A stretch of 64,000 nucleotides of DNA from Cymbidium sinense (GCA_021442155.1 CM038216.1:159201983-159265982), one strand, 5' to 3'. Counted from the first letter of the stretch, positions 34,655-46,960 are shown. Notes: generated by a model from the sequence alone, not told the origin. Made by a program: numbers and translations.

Positions 34655-35227
34655 AAGTGAGTTGAATAAAAAATTAAAAATATTAATTTTAGATAAATTA
34701 GCCTAATCATATTGTATGATCCAACTTTGTATTGTATGATCAATTCATTTTACTAAAGTTAGTGAATAAGATAGGATCATCCCATTAGCCGCCACTTTTT
34801 GTAGTTTACTTTTAAGGATCGTATTATACAAACACATCATAAATTATGGACATTTTAAGAAAAAAATATTAAAAATTGAATCCCATAACATTTGGATTAA
34901 GGATAATATTTACTTAATAAATTTATGTTATATGATTTCCATTGTATCTTATGATGAATCAAATTACATAAAATTTATAATTAACCAACTTAATCCTTGT
35001 GACTAAAATAATTAACACAAATAGATAATCATATAGTATGATTATGGTTGTCTAGTATGATTAGTTCAATTTTAGCAATTTTTAAAGAACTCACTTAATT
35101 ATAATGGCTAAAATTAATTATTAAATATGGACAATCATCTAGTACGATAGAGATCATTCAATATAATTTTCATAAAAATTTTAATTTAAAATTTTAAAAA
35201 TTATTTTAGATTCTCTTAGATGTATGT

Positions 35228-35410
35228 ATGCTTGGTTGTTTTTCATCATTCATATGCCAAATACATGAAGATAAAATAAAATATAAATACCAAACAAGAA
35301 ACACAACATTTGATCTTGCCTTGAGTTTTCTAACATCAAATGCTTCTCATTTGAAGTATTCATTAGCATCTTTCTTGATTAAGCTTTTGAATATCAACTA
35401 TTGTTTGTGA
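35228..35410 (+). other. Short open frame inside LTR unit 1, not a gene
   Basis: Sixty codons without recognisable domain, within repeat sequence also found near 37140-37330, where the frame is not kept. Confidence 0.3.
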
Positions 35411-35890
35411 TCTCACAATCACTTTTTGTTTACTAGTGCCTATTTACCCTACAATTTTCTACTTAAGTGCAACACTTCTATTAATTATATTTCACAACTT
35501 ATGTAAACAATATTAATCAATTTACTAAATTTTTGAAATGCATTTGTAGCAAAAATAAAGTATTGCTTAAATTTTGTTTCAATGAAAAGATATGCTACTG
35601 CAAGATTCAAGCAGATGAACAACTATTATGAAAATGACATACTAGGGAGGCCTTAATTATTTTTATACATTCCAACTTTGGGGATATTTTTTTATTAATA
35701 GGCTTTTATCCAAGTCTGTTCATCCCAATTGCCTTATTATCCATAATCGATTCATTCTGAAATTGACAATATCATATATATTGCACTGATTTTCATGCAC
35801 AATTTAATTTGTTAAAAATGTTAAGAATAGTAGAATAAATAAGAAAAATGTGATTCACATAGACAATTTGAAAAAAAATATATATATATT

Positions 35891-38340
35891 TGTAAGAATT
35901 TGCATCCCCAAGATGGGAAGGGGTGAATTGGTGAGCTTTTAAAAAATTCTTGAAAAGAAAAAATCAAATAAAATATTTGTTGTTCAGTAATAAAAAAAAA
36001 TTAAAGGATAAAACTAATAAACCAAACACAATAAAAGGTGTCATTGAAAGATAAAATAAAGGAAAGGGGAAAAAGATTTATAGTAGTTCGGTCCAACTAA
36101 CCTATGCCACTCTCTAGATCTTCGCCAGAAACCACTATCTCTCATTTGGCACAACAAGCCAACATGAAGAAGCACGTCTCTTTAAAAGGTAATGGAGAAA
36201 CTCTATACTCGGTACCCTTCTCTTTAAAGGCAAGAAGGATGCTACTCCTCTCTAAAGTAGAAAGAAGAACTTCTTACTACAAAAGACTTACACAAATTCT
36301 TAACTAAAAGAAAATGTCAAGTTAAAGTAGAAGACTTGAAGGAAAGGTTAAAGAAAAGAACAAAAAATAAAGGTGCACCCTTACTAACACAAGTTCCTTG
36401 AGGGAAAAGAAGAAGTGAGAAACTTCCACACTTTTCCCTTAACCTAAACACTCTTCCCTAAGCCTCCTTTAAGATTTCTCAAGCATTTGGTTAAGCTCCC
36501 GACAAGGGGTATTTTTTGAGAGAGAGCTCAAATAGAAATTAGAAAATTTAAATTTTGAAAAAATTTGGTGCAATCGTATTGCATGATCCAACATCAAAAT
36601 GTATGATCAATTCATTTCTTTAGGGTTAGGGATTCTAGTTGGTACAATCATCATATCACCTATCACTATTCATATTTTGTGACCAAGGATCATATTGTAA
36701 TGAATAGTACAAACTAAAAATTCAGCTCTAGGCTTATTTCTTTTGTAGAATAACATCATATAGTATAGACATTTAAAAAAAAATCCAAAAATTGAATCGC
36801 AAAAATTAAATCCCAAAAATTTTGAATTAAAATCAAGTAATTAGTAAATTAAATTATATTGTATGATTTACATTGTATTATATAATCAATCATATTAGGC
36901 ATAATTTATTATTAAATCACTTAATCTTAGTGGCTGAAATAATTAACAAAAATGGATAATCATATAGTATGATCACGATTGTCTAGTATGATTAGTTTAT
37001 ATTTTGAAAAATTTTATAAAACTAACTTAATTATGATGGCTAAAATTAATTAACAAATATAGACTATCATCTAGAATTATTTGGATAATACATTATGATT
37101 TTCATAAAAAATATATTTTAAAAAATTATTTTATATTCTCTCAAATGTGTGTGTACTTAGTTATTTTTTATCATTCACATGTAAATACATGAAGATTAAA
37201 TAAAATATAAACACCAAGCTTGATAACATAATATTTGAACTTCACTTGTTATGTCATCAACCATTCCTCATCCACCATCTTCATGGGCTATTGCTAGGCC
37301 AAGCTTTTGAAAATCAATCATTGTTCGTTCTCATAGTATATCTTAATTATGTTACTTAACTATAGTTCTTGCATGGAAAGCTTACCATAGATTACACATT
37401 TAATTAGCAAAAAAAAATTTTTATGATCATCAAAATGTAAAATATGTGAAGGCTCATGGGGCTAAGTCTCTTCCTTTGATGATGGAAAATATTTTGATTG
37501 ATTATTGGAAGTTTAAAAATAACAAAAAAATGAGATAGCTCCTCACAATTTATGCTGAGAAAAAGTAATGAATGAAAGAGTATACAAATATGCATAAAGA
37601 TCCAAAAGAAATTTCAAACAAGACAAGTTAGTGACACAAACTAAAAATATTAATCTTCTCCCCTTTTTGACATATCAAAAAGAAATGAAGTACATGACGA
37701 ACAAATCTTGAAAACACTACTAGTGGTAAGCACATTTTCTGGATTGAAAGTTTGGAAATTTTTTCTTTAAATAATCTTAACATACAAACTTATAAAATAA
37801 GTATTTTTAGAATGCTTAAATAATGATCATATAATATATTTACTAACTAGGGGCTACTAATCCTATAATTTTCTACTTAAATGCAACACTTCTATTAATT
37901 ATACTTCATAACTTATGAAAATGACATTAATCAATTTACTAATTTTTTATACACATTTGTAATAAATATAAAGTGTTGATTGAATTTTTTTGGATGAATA
38001 GATATGCTATTGCAAGATTGAAGCTTATGAAGAACTATTATGAAAGCTTTTTGGTCACTTAATGATAGACTAGGGAGGCCTTAATTTTTGATACTTCTCT
38101 ACTTTTGGGATTTTCTTAATTTATTTTATGCTTCCCCACTTTGGGGATTTTTTTTAAATTTTTTTATTTGGCTTTTATCCCAGTCTATGCATCTTTATCT
38201 CGTTGTTGTTATTACTCGACTCATTATGCTATTGGCAATATCATATATTTGCACTAATAATTATGCACAATTTAATTTATTATAAGATTTAAAGAAAATG
38301 GAATAAAGAAAAAATGTTTCACATAAGAAATTTCACTTAA
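35891..38340 (-). mobile_element. Sirevirus-like LTR unit 2 with adjoining internal sequence
   Basis: It begins TGTAAGAATTTGCATCCCC followed by AAGGGGTGAATTGGTGAG, the form of a Sirevirus LTR end (compare the complete element at 17781). The LTR probably runs to about 37650, where the minus strand has AAAAAGGGGAGAAG, a polypurine tract like that at 19959-19972. The remaining 0.7 kb would then be internal sequence near the 3' end of a minus-strand element. No coding remnant of this element was recognised to the right. Confidence 0.6.
37655..37668 (-). promoter_or_regulatory. Polypurine tract of second Sirevirus-like element
   Basis: Minus strand AAAAAGGGGAGAAG, preceded by TATGTC as in the TTGTC-AAAAAGGGG layout of the complete copia element. 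Confidence 0.55.
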
Positions 38341-40159
38341 TTAGTTACACACATCTTCATAGATAAATATTGTGATGTTTGGTTAGGTTAATGATTTCTA
38401 CTTCTACTAAATAGATTTGAATTCTAAATAATGCCTGATTATAAGAATGTAGTAAAGAAAGTTTAAAAAATATCAAATATACTTGTAATTCACACAATAT
38501 AGTAGAAAAAGAAAAATACTATAATAAAACAAATATGTTGAATACGACTTATGCAATTAAGATAGGACACATCAACTACATTCCAAAAAAACATATGAAA
38601 GTAGAGAGTACATCAGATGAAGAAAATATAAACTAGACAAACTACAACACATATGAAAAGAATAAGGTAAAAGAAACTAAAACTAAAAGGTCCCTCATTA
38701 GGGAGTGATGGTCGAAAGATGCTATGTATAGAGTCAAACTAAGCTTGATCCTCTACTCCCTGCTATCGACTCCTCTCAACAAGGTCACTGTTTCTTAATA
38801 TATCTGTCAATCATCAGTTTAAGTCATGCAAAGTGCTCCATCCATGCATCCTAGGGGTAGTGATAATTTGTAAAAGGATCACCCTCCTAGCTACTTCTTT
38901 CTCTTTTGCCCCTATTATGGCTTGAACTGGCCATTGCTTCTCATTATAGAAAGTGCAGAAAGTGTATTCTATAAAGTGAGAAGAATTATGATCTAGTGCC
39001 TCAACATAGGTTAGGTAGTATTTAACCTCAAGTAGATATTTAATCATGTGCCTTTTCTTCTAGATTTTGGGTTTTATTATGATGGTGGGATTTTCAATGT
39101 AATGAGTCAAAAGATCAATATTAAACAAAGTGTAGATCATGCAAAAGTAGATGACAATAAAAAGAATTGGAGTGATGTTAATTTAGTCTCCAAATCTAAA
39201 ATTGACATTGTGTCTCAACACGTGTTAGATAAGGCAGGCATTTAGCACAAGATCACTAAGGATTGGTGTAGATGAAAGGGTAAGTCTTAATGACCAAATT
39301 GACAGAAGACCATAAGTTTTGAGATATTTTGAGGAAGGTATGCAATTAGAAATGTGAAGGGCATAAATCAACATCATAATAGATATTTCTTTACAACAAA
39401 TTCTAGGTTGAAGGACATTATGGTTAGAGTTGATGAAAAATTTGTAAAAAATTTAAAAGGCATTTAGAATGAAATGATTAGGCTAAAGAGATTATGAAAT
39501 GAAGAGCTTTGCTAGCTAATGACCCCCATTGTAAAAACCATTTCAATTGTTATATCAATCAAGATTTTGAGCTTTCCTCCCATCTTGCTCTCACTTCAGG
39601 CTTTCATTAAAAGAGACATCAACATCTTCTTCATGCCTTATTTTTCCTTTGAATTGAATTATTCAAGGCTAATCATGCATCTCCATACTTATTTTTAGAG
39701 GCTTGAGTAAGATCATTTTTTAAATTAAGTATGCCTAATGGTTTTGACCTTTCATGTTAAATGACAAGGGTTTGGTTTCTTTGATTTATTCTATGTGCTT
39801 TTAATCATTACTCATTCTCTTTTCAAGTATTTTAAATCTTTAATATTATCATGACTTTTATGTTCAACTTAATTGATTTGGATTCTTATGGTAACATTAT
39901 TTAGAAGTTTGGTCAGATTGACTTTTAAGATTTATTTTTAAAGGCTTCTATGCCTTTGCAAGTATTTTTAAGATTTAATTTTGTTTAAAGTTCTTTTCAT
40001 CAAGATTTGTTTAAAGTTTATACTATTACATTTAAAATTTCAAAAACAACAAAAAAATTTATTAGCCATATTTTATTTATCATATTATTACATAGTTGGT
40101 TAGAGTAATTTTTTTTAATTTGAATGATAGATTTGTTACTTTGTATTTTTCTTTATTTT
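38341..40159. other. Unassigned repeat-like sequence with a minus-strand open frame
   Basis: 38814-39047 is open on the minus strand for 77 codons (MIKYLLEVKYYLTYVEALDH at the start; later WPVQAIIGAKEKEVARRV). It is less AT-rich than its surroundings. The product is not recognised. A plus-strand frame (39048-39245) borders it. The context of transposon debris suggests an internal part of a retroelement, but no domain supports this. Confidence 0.35.
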
Positions 40160-40468
40160 TCTTATACTTTGAAGTTGTTTATGGTTGTGCTATACCAGTC
40201 TAAGAGAGTATGTGAGATTATTTATAATATTGAGATTTTTGTGAATTCCTAGCGTGGGTTGCTAGATGTGGACATAGGTTATGTCTCTTGCCCTCTTACT
40301 TTTCTACATTTACTTTTCTCCACTTGCTCTTAAATTGTTGTAATGCTCTAGTTTAATATTCAAGTTATTTTTTAGTAACTTTTTTATAAAGATTAAAATT
40401 AAGTTTAAACTTTAAAATTTTTAAAATACTTAATTCATTGCCCCTCTTAGGTGTCATAGTCTCTTAAC
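40160..40468 (+). repeat. 3' end of a plus-strand Sirevirus-like LTR
   Basis: The end CCCCTCTTAGGTGTCATAGT matches the reverse of the copia LTR end at 17781 (CCTCTTGGGTGCTATAGTGA on the minus strand). The upstream GTGGACATAGGTTATG and CTCTTAAATTGTTG segments take the place of ACGTAGGTTTTGG and TTTTTGCTGCATTAAG there. It lies in the orientation opposite to the complete element. The 5' limit is not determined. Confidence 0.6.
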
Positions 40469-40550
40469 TTATATTTTAATTAATAAGAGAGGATTTTTTA
40501 GATGATGTTTTACTTAAAATAATGATGGCTATTATATGTATGTTATTTGG

Positions 40551-41040
40551 AATGATCATGACTAACCATCACAGGATGGAATAGTCAATGTTGTTGGTTA
40601 TAATTTTTAATTAATTAAAGGTATTGTGAAATTGAAATAATAATTAGTTAATTTTAAGAACTTATCTCTCATATTGATTATGTATTGCATGAATATTCTT
40701 TGTAGCATTGATAATTTTATTTTTGACCTTATAATTTTAGCGATGGGAATTATCGCTTTTGGATTCATAGATGGCTTTCTTTTGGAAAGTGGGCAAGTTA
40801 TAACAATGATCACGAATAACCATCCTAGATTGATTATTCTATGTTGTTGGATATAATTTTGAATTAATAAGAGGTTTTATGCATTTGAAATAATCATTAT
40901 ATGAGCTTAAGCAATTTTTCTCTCAGATTGATTAAGTATTGTATGCTTATTCTTCTTAGCATTAATAATTTATTTATCTATTATTGAAGGTAAGTTGAGC
41001 TTACAATTTATAATGATGGGAAATTATCATCTTTTAGATT
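40551..41040. repeat. Imperfect tandem duplication, period about 253 bp
   Basis: Unit 1 starts near 40551 (AATGATCATGACTAACCATC) and unit 2 near 40804 (AATGATCACGAATAACCATC). Both continue through TTGTTGG-TATAATTTTGAATTAAT-like, TTTTCTCTCAGATTGATT-like and TTAGCATTAATAATTT-like segments. Open frames on both strands here (40607-40813 minus, 40674-40856 plus) are not recognised. Confidence 0.75.
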
Positions 41041-41742
41041 CAATGATGGCCTCTATGGGTTTAAGAATAGAGATGGTATGTAGGCTAATGAGTTTCTATA
41101 TAATCTTTGAGTTGGGGCCATCAATTTTTAATTAGAGCAATCTATTAAATATGAGAATATACCTATTCTACTTTAGGATGGTATTATTTTGAGATTAGGA
41201 TATATGAACTTTAAATATTTTTATTCAAGTCATGCTTTAAATGTTTAGCCATTTTTTATGTTTCTTAGAAGATTATGAACTCTATTGTATTAACTTTTTG
41301 AAATATGCAAGGTTAGATTCTTATTATAATGTATATAGATATAATATCATTTTTTGATTGATAAGTTTGTATTCTTTTATATCAATTATTTTATTAATCA
41401 TTTGTTAATTATTAATTTCTAAAGTAAATTTATGGAACAACATCTTTTTCATAATGGCATTACTTGATTGATCACTTGCAACTTCTTGCATCATTTTTGT
41501 AATAAAGTTTTTATCAACATACTAGGCTTGATTTTCTTTTCTACAAGTAATAGAAAGATGATTTTTAGCACTTTTATGAATTTATAGTTTTACTTGTTAT
41601 TTTTGAAATTTTTGGCATCTTTATTAATGTACAAATCACTTTATATATCATTTCTTACTCCATTTTGTTTCTTAAATTTAAAAAAAACTTATTATAGGTG
41701 TTTAGGACAATAAATAAATGCCAACCATTTTAATACATATTG
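41041..41742. other. AT-rich sequence without recognisable feature
   Basis: No gene or known repeat seen between the tandem duplication and the LTR fragment at 41743. Confidence 0.4.
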
Positions 41743-43604
41743 TGGTGTTTTTATTTGGAGTCATAGAGACATACACAGATCTTAGGAGATACTTATTGAA
41801 GTGATCGAGTATGAGATTAAGGTATGATGTTCCATCTCAAAAGATGAAAAATATCACCCAATAATGGATCGAATCACCTAATAAAGATTCCTAAGGTAGA
41901 TGGGTCTTCGTATATACCATAGATCTTTCCCCTACTTTATATGAAAAAGTAAAGCAGGATTTATTTTATGTAAGTTCTTTAATTCTCTAAGGAAGAAAGC
42001 TTCCATAGTTAATTATATCTTAAGAAATAAGAATTTCTTAGGAACACTCTCGATTGAAGTAGTCAATAAATATCTCTGAAGATTTTAAAGCTAGACTATC
42101 AAGAAATTATGTATTTATGGAAAGTCAAATAAGAGGGTTCAAGTGGAAAGACTCTTTTATGAATTTCAAAAAAGGATAAGTAGAGAGCACTCATGATACT
42201 AGGAAGCCTAGTAAGTGCTCCAATCTATCCTATAGTGAGGCTTTGCATATTTGAAAGAGAAAATGTACGTTTGTTTAAGTTAGAATCTTTAGTAGAATGT
42301 TAGGGCTTATAGTCCATCAACACAAGATTATGGAAATTCTTAAGAGGTGAGGACTTATACTCGTAGTCTGAAGGAAATAAATAACCTTGAAACCTAAATT
42401 TAGGATCCTTTAGCATAAGCTAAAAGCACGACCTCAGTCTAATAAAAAAGGTAGGACATAGTGGTTTACCTCTACAAGAGAGGATAAACCCATCCTGACT
42501 TCTTTAGACTTGCAACGGCATGGAGTGGCCGCCAGCTAACACCTCCTACACTTTAAGACCATGTAGGCCAATCTTATGCAAATGCAAGAAAACTAAGCTG
42601 TTATTTAATTAGGAAGAAAGCTAGAGTTTTAAACTCACTTCCTAAGAGACTAGATCAAGCATGACTTAAACTAATGCAAAATTTACAATCTTTATGTAAT
42701 TTTTTGACACATTCATTTTGGACAGAGGCTTTAGGACAATTATGCCTACATGCATGATGAAATAAGATTATGGGCTAAATCAGTGGGAGGAGGTGTTCTC
42801 CACTACAAAGGATGCCCTCAAAGGTCAAGCATTCCCCTATCATGCAAGAATGGAGACCCTCCCTATTAAAGAGTGAAACAAGATGTTATGCATGATGTTA
42901 TAACATTCAATATTTAGCTAAGTGGTTGCTAAATATTTTATCTATCTTGATTATAACATTAGCTTTAAAGTGAGATTATGAGTTGTATTAAAATTTAGTT
43001 ATGAGTTGTTAATGGGGGTACAAAAATTAATTTTATCCTAAAGAGCCTACAGTATCCATGTCACACATTCAATCATCAAGCTTTAAGAAACCTATAGAAA
43101 TATGCCATTTTTATTACACAAATTAAATACAATAATCAAATATTTATAAATTTTATAAAAGAATAAGAGGTCCGCACGGCTAGGTACTATCATACACCTC
43201 CAAAAAGAAAATAAGTTGGATAGCTGAGCTCTACCTTTATATAACCCTATAAAAGAATATTACAATTATAATGAAAATAAATGCTATGGGGGTCTTCATT
43301 CTTTATATTTATTCCTCTTCCTTCTTTTGGATTAATTTGCTCCAGGCTTCACAAGGGCTTCCCAGATCATTACCTTCTAGCCATTGCTCATCCTAAACAC
43401 TATAACATTAATCATAATCCTATTTGCAAAAATTACATATGTATGGAAAATAAAATCTAACTACACCTACAAAATAGATATTAGCTAAAAAACATTTAAA
43501 CCAAGCAATTATAATTCATATAATTGGACTTAGCACCTTGCATATGGTATCCAAGCCCACCTATCATAATTGGATTGTGGGCATAAGCAACCTAGAAGAA
43601 AGAA

Positions 43605-43612
43605 CATTTATA
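43605..43612 (-). promoter_or_regulatory. Candidate LTR TATA box
   Basis: Minus strand TATAAATG preceded by TATA repeats, in the conserved LTR position. Confidence 0.6.
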
Positions 43613-43803
43613 TATATTTATTTATTATTTCATCAAGCCCTTTAGCACAATACTCTACAGAAAATATCATTAGGCTAATAGCATCCTAACATCCAATCTA
43701 CACATAAACAATCCTAACATTTAGTCTAGTTTTAAAGTCTCCCAAATCAAAATATCTATACGATTCTATAATATTTTTTATTTTTCTTCAAATATCCAAA
43801 AGG

Positions 43804-43913
43804 TTCTAGAAAATTTTGAAGACTTCTAGAATATTCCTGAAATATCTAAGTCTTCTAGAAGTTTCTAGAATCTCAAATATATCTAGACTCTTGTAAAATC
43901 TTCTTGAACCTTC
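43804..43913 (-). promoter_or_regulatory. Cluster of heat-shock-element motifs
   Basis: Two perfect four-unit arrays of alternating TTC and GAA at 5-bp spacing, TTCTAGAATATTCCTGAA (43824-43841) and TTCTAGAAGTTTCTAGAA (43853-43870), plus a three-unit array TTCTTGAACCTTC (43901-43913) and a TTCTAGAA pair (43804-43811). This is the consensus site for heat-shock factor trimers (nGAAnnTTCn). The cluster ends about 190 bp upstream of the candidate TATA box in the LTR's reading direction, a promoter-proximal place. Function is inferred from motif match only. Confidence 0.65.
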
Positions 43914-44564
43914 CAGTAGTGTGTGACTCCACTTTGGAATGGCTCTAGAGGATTCTTCTGCCTCTAATGGCTATGTCAAGCCCAAGAGATTTAGCAAAAT
44001 CTCATCCTATGTTGGGTCTAAAATATTACATCATAAAATAAAACATATAACATACACCATCCCAACTAAGATTTGGTGTGGTATGTCTTAGCTAAGCTTT
44101 GGATTATGATTATTTAAGTTTGGAATTATTTAAGTGAAATATTAGGAGATGTTCCACTTCAACTTGTTAAAAGGTTTAGTCAATTTTAACTTGTATTTTT
44201 CTTTGTTTCATTTGATATATATTTTAAAATCTATTTATTATAAAAAAGAGGTTTGACCCTCTTCATCCCTATCCTAAGTTATTTTCTAATGATATGTTAT
44301 TATGGCTTGGGTTTCTTTTAGTTAATGATTTATTAAACATTTTATTAATCTTAGATTTGGGTCAATCTAAAAAAAATAAAATCGTATTTAAACATGTAAG
44401 GCATCTTAAGATTAATAGGATTGAATTACTTCACATGGAGAACTTTTCATCATTCCTTTTCATCATCTATAACATGCATATCTCTTTATTTCTTACTTAT
44501 ACATACAATATATTTTCACATTATTTGCAAACTTGATAATTCTTAATGCATGTATTTTGGTGCC

Positions 44565-46149
44565 CTATGATGCCTTGGAGTAAATCAAATCAAAAGAAAA
44601 AAGAAATGAAGAATGAAGATCCCAATAACATCTATTCAATTTCAATTGTAATATTTTTTTATAATCCGGGTTGTATAAGGGTAGAGCTCGACTACCCAAT
44701 TTTATCTTTTTTGGAGTGTACAGCAGCACCCGACTGCACAGGCCTCTTATCCTTTTATGGAATCCATACATGTTTGGTTGTTATTGTGTTTAGATTATGA
44801 AATAGAATTGCATATTTTTCATAGTTTCTTCATGATTGATGTTTGAATATGTGGGCGGTAGGCTCTTAGAAAAAATTAATTTTTTTTACCCAACTAACAA
44901 CTCATAATTAAAATTTAAAATAACTCGTAACCTTATTTTAAAGCCTAGGTTGTAATCAATATAATTAAAAGTTTTAACAATCCCTTAGCTATATATTGTA
45001 TGTATAGCATCATGCATAACATATTGCTTCACTCTTGGATAGGGAGGGTCTCCATTATTGCATGATAGGGGAATGCTTAACTTGTCAGGGCATCCCTTAT
45101 TGTGAAGAACACATCCTCCCACTGATTTAGCCAATAATCTAATTTCATCATACATATATGCATAATTGACCTAAATCCTTTATTCAAATAAATATGTCAA
45201 AATAATATAAAATTATAAAATATTTTTGCATTTTTAGACTAAGTCATAAGCTCATACCAAACATGATCTAGTCTCTTAGGGAGTGAGTTTAGGACTCTAG
45301 TCTCTTTCCAATTAAATAATAGCTTAAACCATCTTGCAATTGCATAAGACTGGCCTACATTATTTTAAATCATAAGAGGTGTTAACTGGCCCCCACCCTA
45401 AGCAATTGTAAGTCCGTAAGAGTCGATGGGCTATCTTCTCGGAATATCCCCATGTCCCCTTTCGCTTAAATTTAGGTCATGCTTTAACTTGTGCTGAAGC
45501 TTTCTAGATTTAGGATCCTAGGTTGCTTATTTCCTTCGGGCTATGAGCTTAAATCATATCCTCTTAAGCATTTTCACAATCTTGTGTTGGGGATTATAAA
45601 TCCTGGCAATCTAATAAAATTTTAATTCAAACAGAAATAAATCCTCTCACTTTCAAACATATAAAGCCTCACAATAGGGTAGATTGGAATGCTCACTAGT
45701 CTTCCTAATATCATGATCATTTACTACTCATCTTCCTTTAGATTCTAAGAATAAGTCTTCCAACTGAACAATCCCATTTGATTTGCTAAAAATACTAATT
45801 CTTTGATAGTCTTAACCTTAAAATCTTTAGAGATAATGATTGACTACTTTAATCAAGTATTCTTAAAAAATTTCATTTTCTAGGATGTAATTAACTATGG
45901 AAGCTTTCTTCTATAGGGAATTAAAGAACTTGACATAAATAAGCCCTACTTTACCTTTTCATGTAAAGTAAGAGAATTTGGTACATATGAAGACTCATCA
46001 TGCCTTAGAGTCTAAAATCAGACTATTATAAGGTGATGTTTATATCTTTCAAGATAGTACATCATACCTTAATATCATACCCGATAACTTCAATAAGTAC
46101 CCCCTAAGATCTGTGTGGTGTTCATACGAATATCCAAAATAAAACACCA
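44565..46149 (+). mobile_element. Giant-LTR downstream fragment, plus orientation
   Basis: It matches about 12880-14377: GATGCCTTGGAGTAAATCAA, GGTTGTATAAGGGTAGAGCT (from 44669), GATCTAGTCTCTTAGGGAGT (about 45267), and ends CAAAATAAAACACCA at 46149. Upstream U3 and TATA box are missing. It is inverted relative to 41743-43360, giving arms of about 1.6 kb around a spacer of about 1.2 kb. Open frames at 44546-44800 and on the other strand are not genes. Confidence 0.75.
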
Positions 46150-46164
46150 TAGTGATATTTTGTG

Positions 46165-46960
46165 AGGTGATGTATTTTTCTTTTTTTATTGTATACTATT
46201 TTAGACTAGATGGCTAAGATTGTTTGCCAATACTTTGGATGGCCACATGCTTTTTTTAGAATTAATGTTGTCTTCTGTAGGGGGATGTGCTAAAAATAGA
46301 TCACCATCATAAATTATATATAAATGTTATTTTCTTGTAGATTTGTTTCTGCAAAGCCCAATGTGATAGATGGGCTTGGAAAGCAACTAATGCTAAATTC
46401 ATTTGTTTGAAAATACATCGAGTGTTGTTTGTATTTCTTGATGTTTATTTTAGAGATCTTAGGATTCATTTTTGGAATTTAAATTATAATTTGATACTTA
46501 AAATTGGGTTAGGATTTATAGAGTCTAAGAATAGTATGAGTTGACCCTACTAGCAAATGGGTGTAGAGGTCTCCTGTGAATCCCAATGGAGATCCCTAAA
46601 AAAGGAAATGATCCCTAGAGAGAGATCTAAACTTATAGTTCTAGGTGGGTAGAGCATGATCAGAGCTCAATTAATTTTTCTTATGGGGTACAAATGATCG
46701 AAATGCATTAGCCTATTCTTTAATTTAAATTAGCTTGATTTATTTTTGGTGCGCAATAGAATTAACTTACTTTTCTTGGCTTACTTTTGTGTTATGTAAT
46801 AAATTCATGGACGTTAGGATATTAGGAAAACTAAATTTTCTATCAAGCATGTTATGGTGTTTTAATTTATACATCTAAGCATGTTTTAAGGGCTTCCTTA
46901 ACTACCAAATAAAAATTTTATGAGTGGGGTTAGAGCTAAGGTTCCAAACTTTTGATGGTT
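46165..46960 (+). repeat. Diverged copy of the LTR promoter/leader region
   Basis: The order of segments resembles 12490-13270 and 15100-15790: TATTTTAGACTAGATGG, TCTTCTGTAGGGGGATGTGC, TATATAAATG, AGCCCAATGTGATAG...GGGCTTGG, GTAGAGCATGATCAGAGCTC and GGGGTACAAATG. Identity is low, so the two LTR types are distant relatives. The TATAAATG octamer (46319-46326) is retained. Confidence 0.5.

Larger units (their letters stand above)
34115..35885 (-). mobile_element. Sirevirus-like LTR unit 1 (truncated)
   Basis: It shares with 35891-38340 a long run of matching segments: GGTTTGGTCCAA, CCACTCTCTAGATC, GAAACCACTATCTCTC, GTAATGGAGAAAC, ACTTACACAAATTCTTAACT-like, ATTGTATGATCCAAC, then CTACTTAAATGCAACACTTC and GACTAGGGAGGCCTTAAT-like. 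A minus-strand TATAAATA box is at 34644-34654. It lacks about 0.45 kb around the expected PPT that unit 2 has. Lineage is inferred from unit 2. Confidence 0.65.
41743..44530 (-). mobile_element. Giant-LTR downstream half, inverted, with heat-shock-element insert
   Basis: It matches 11960-14377 in reverse: it ends at TGGTGTTTT (41743, the complement of AAAACACCA), carries GTATAATGCC-free leader segments equivalent to 13000-13300, a TATA box at 43605-43612 and upstream sequence to about 44530. Relative to the copies at 7783 and 14378 it has an extra 290 bp (about 43727-44016) that holds the TTC/GAA cluster. No primer-binding site follows 41743. Forms an inverted repeat with 44565-46149. Confidence 0.75.

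Noticed and set aside
44546..44800. Open frames on both strands at the start of an LTR fragment
   Set aside because: The equivalent sequence in other LTR copies (about 12880, 15480) does not keep the frame; only part of it is open at 15480-15680.
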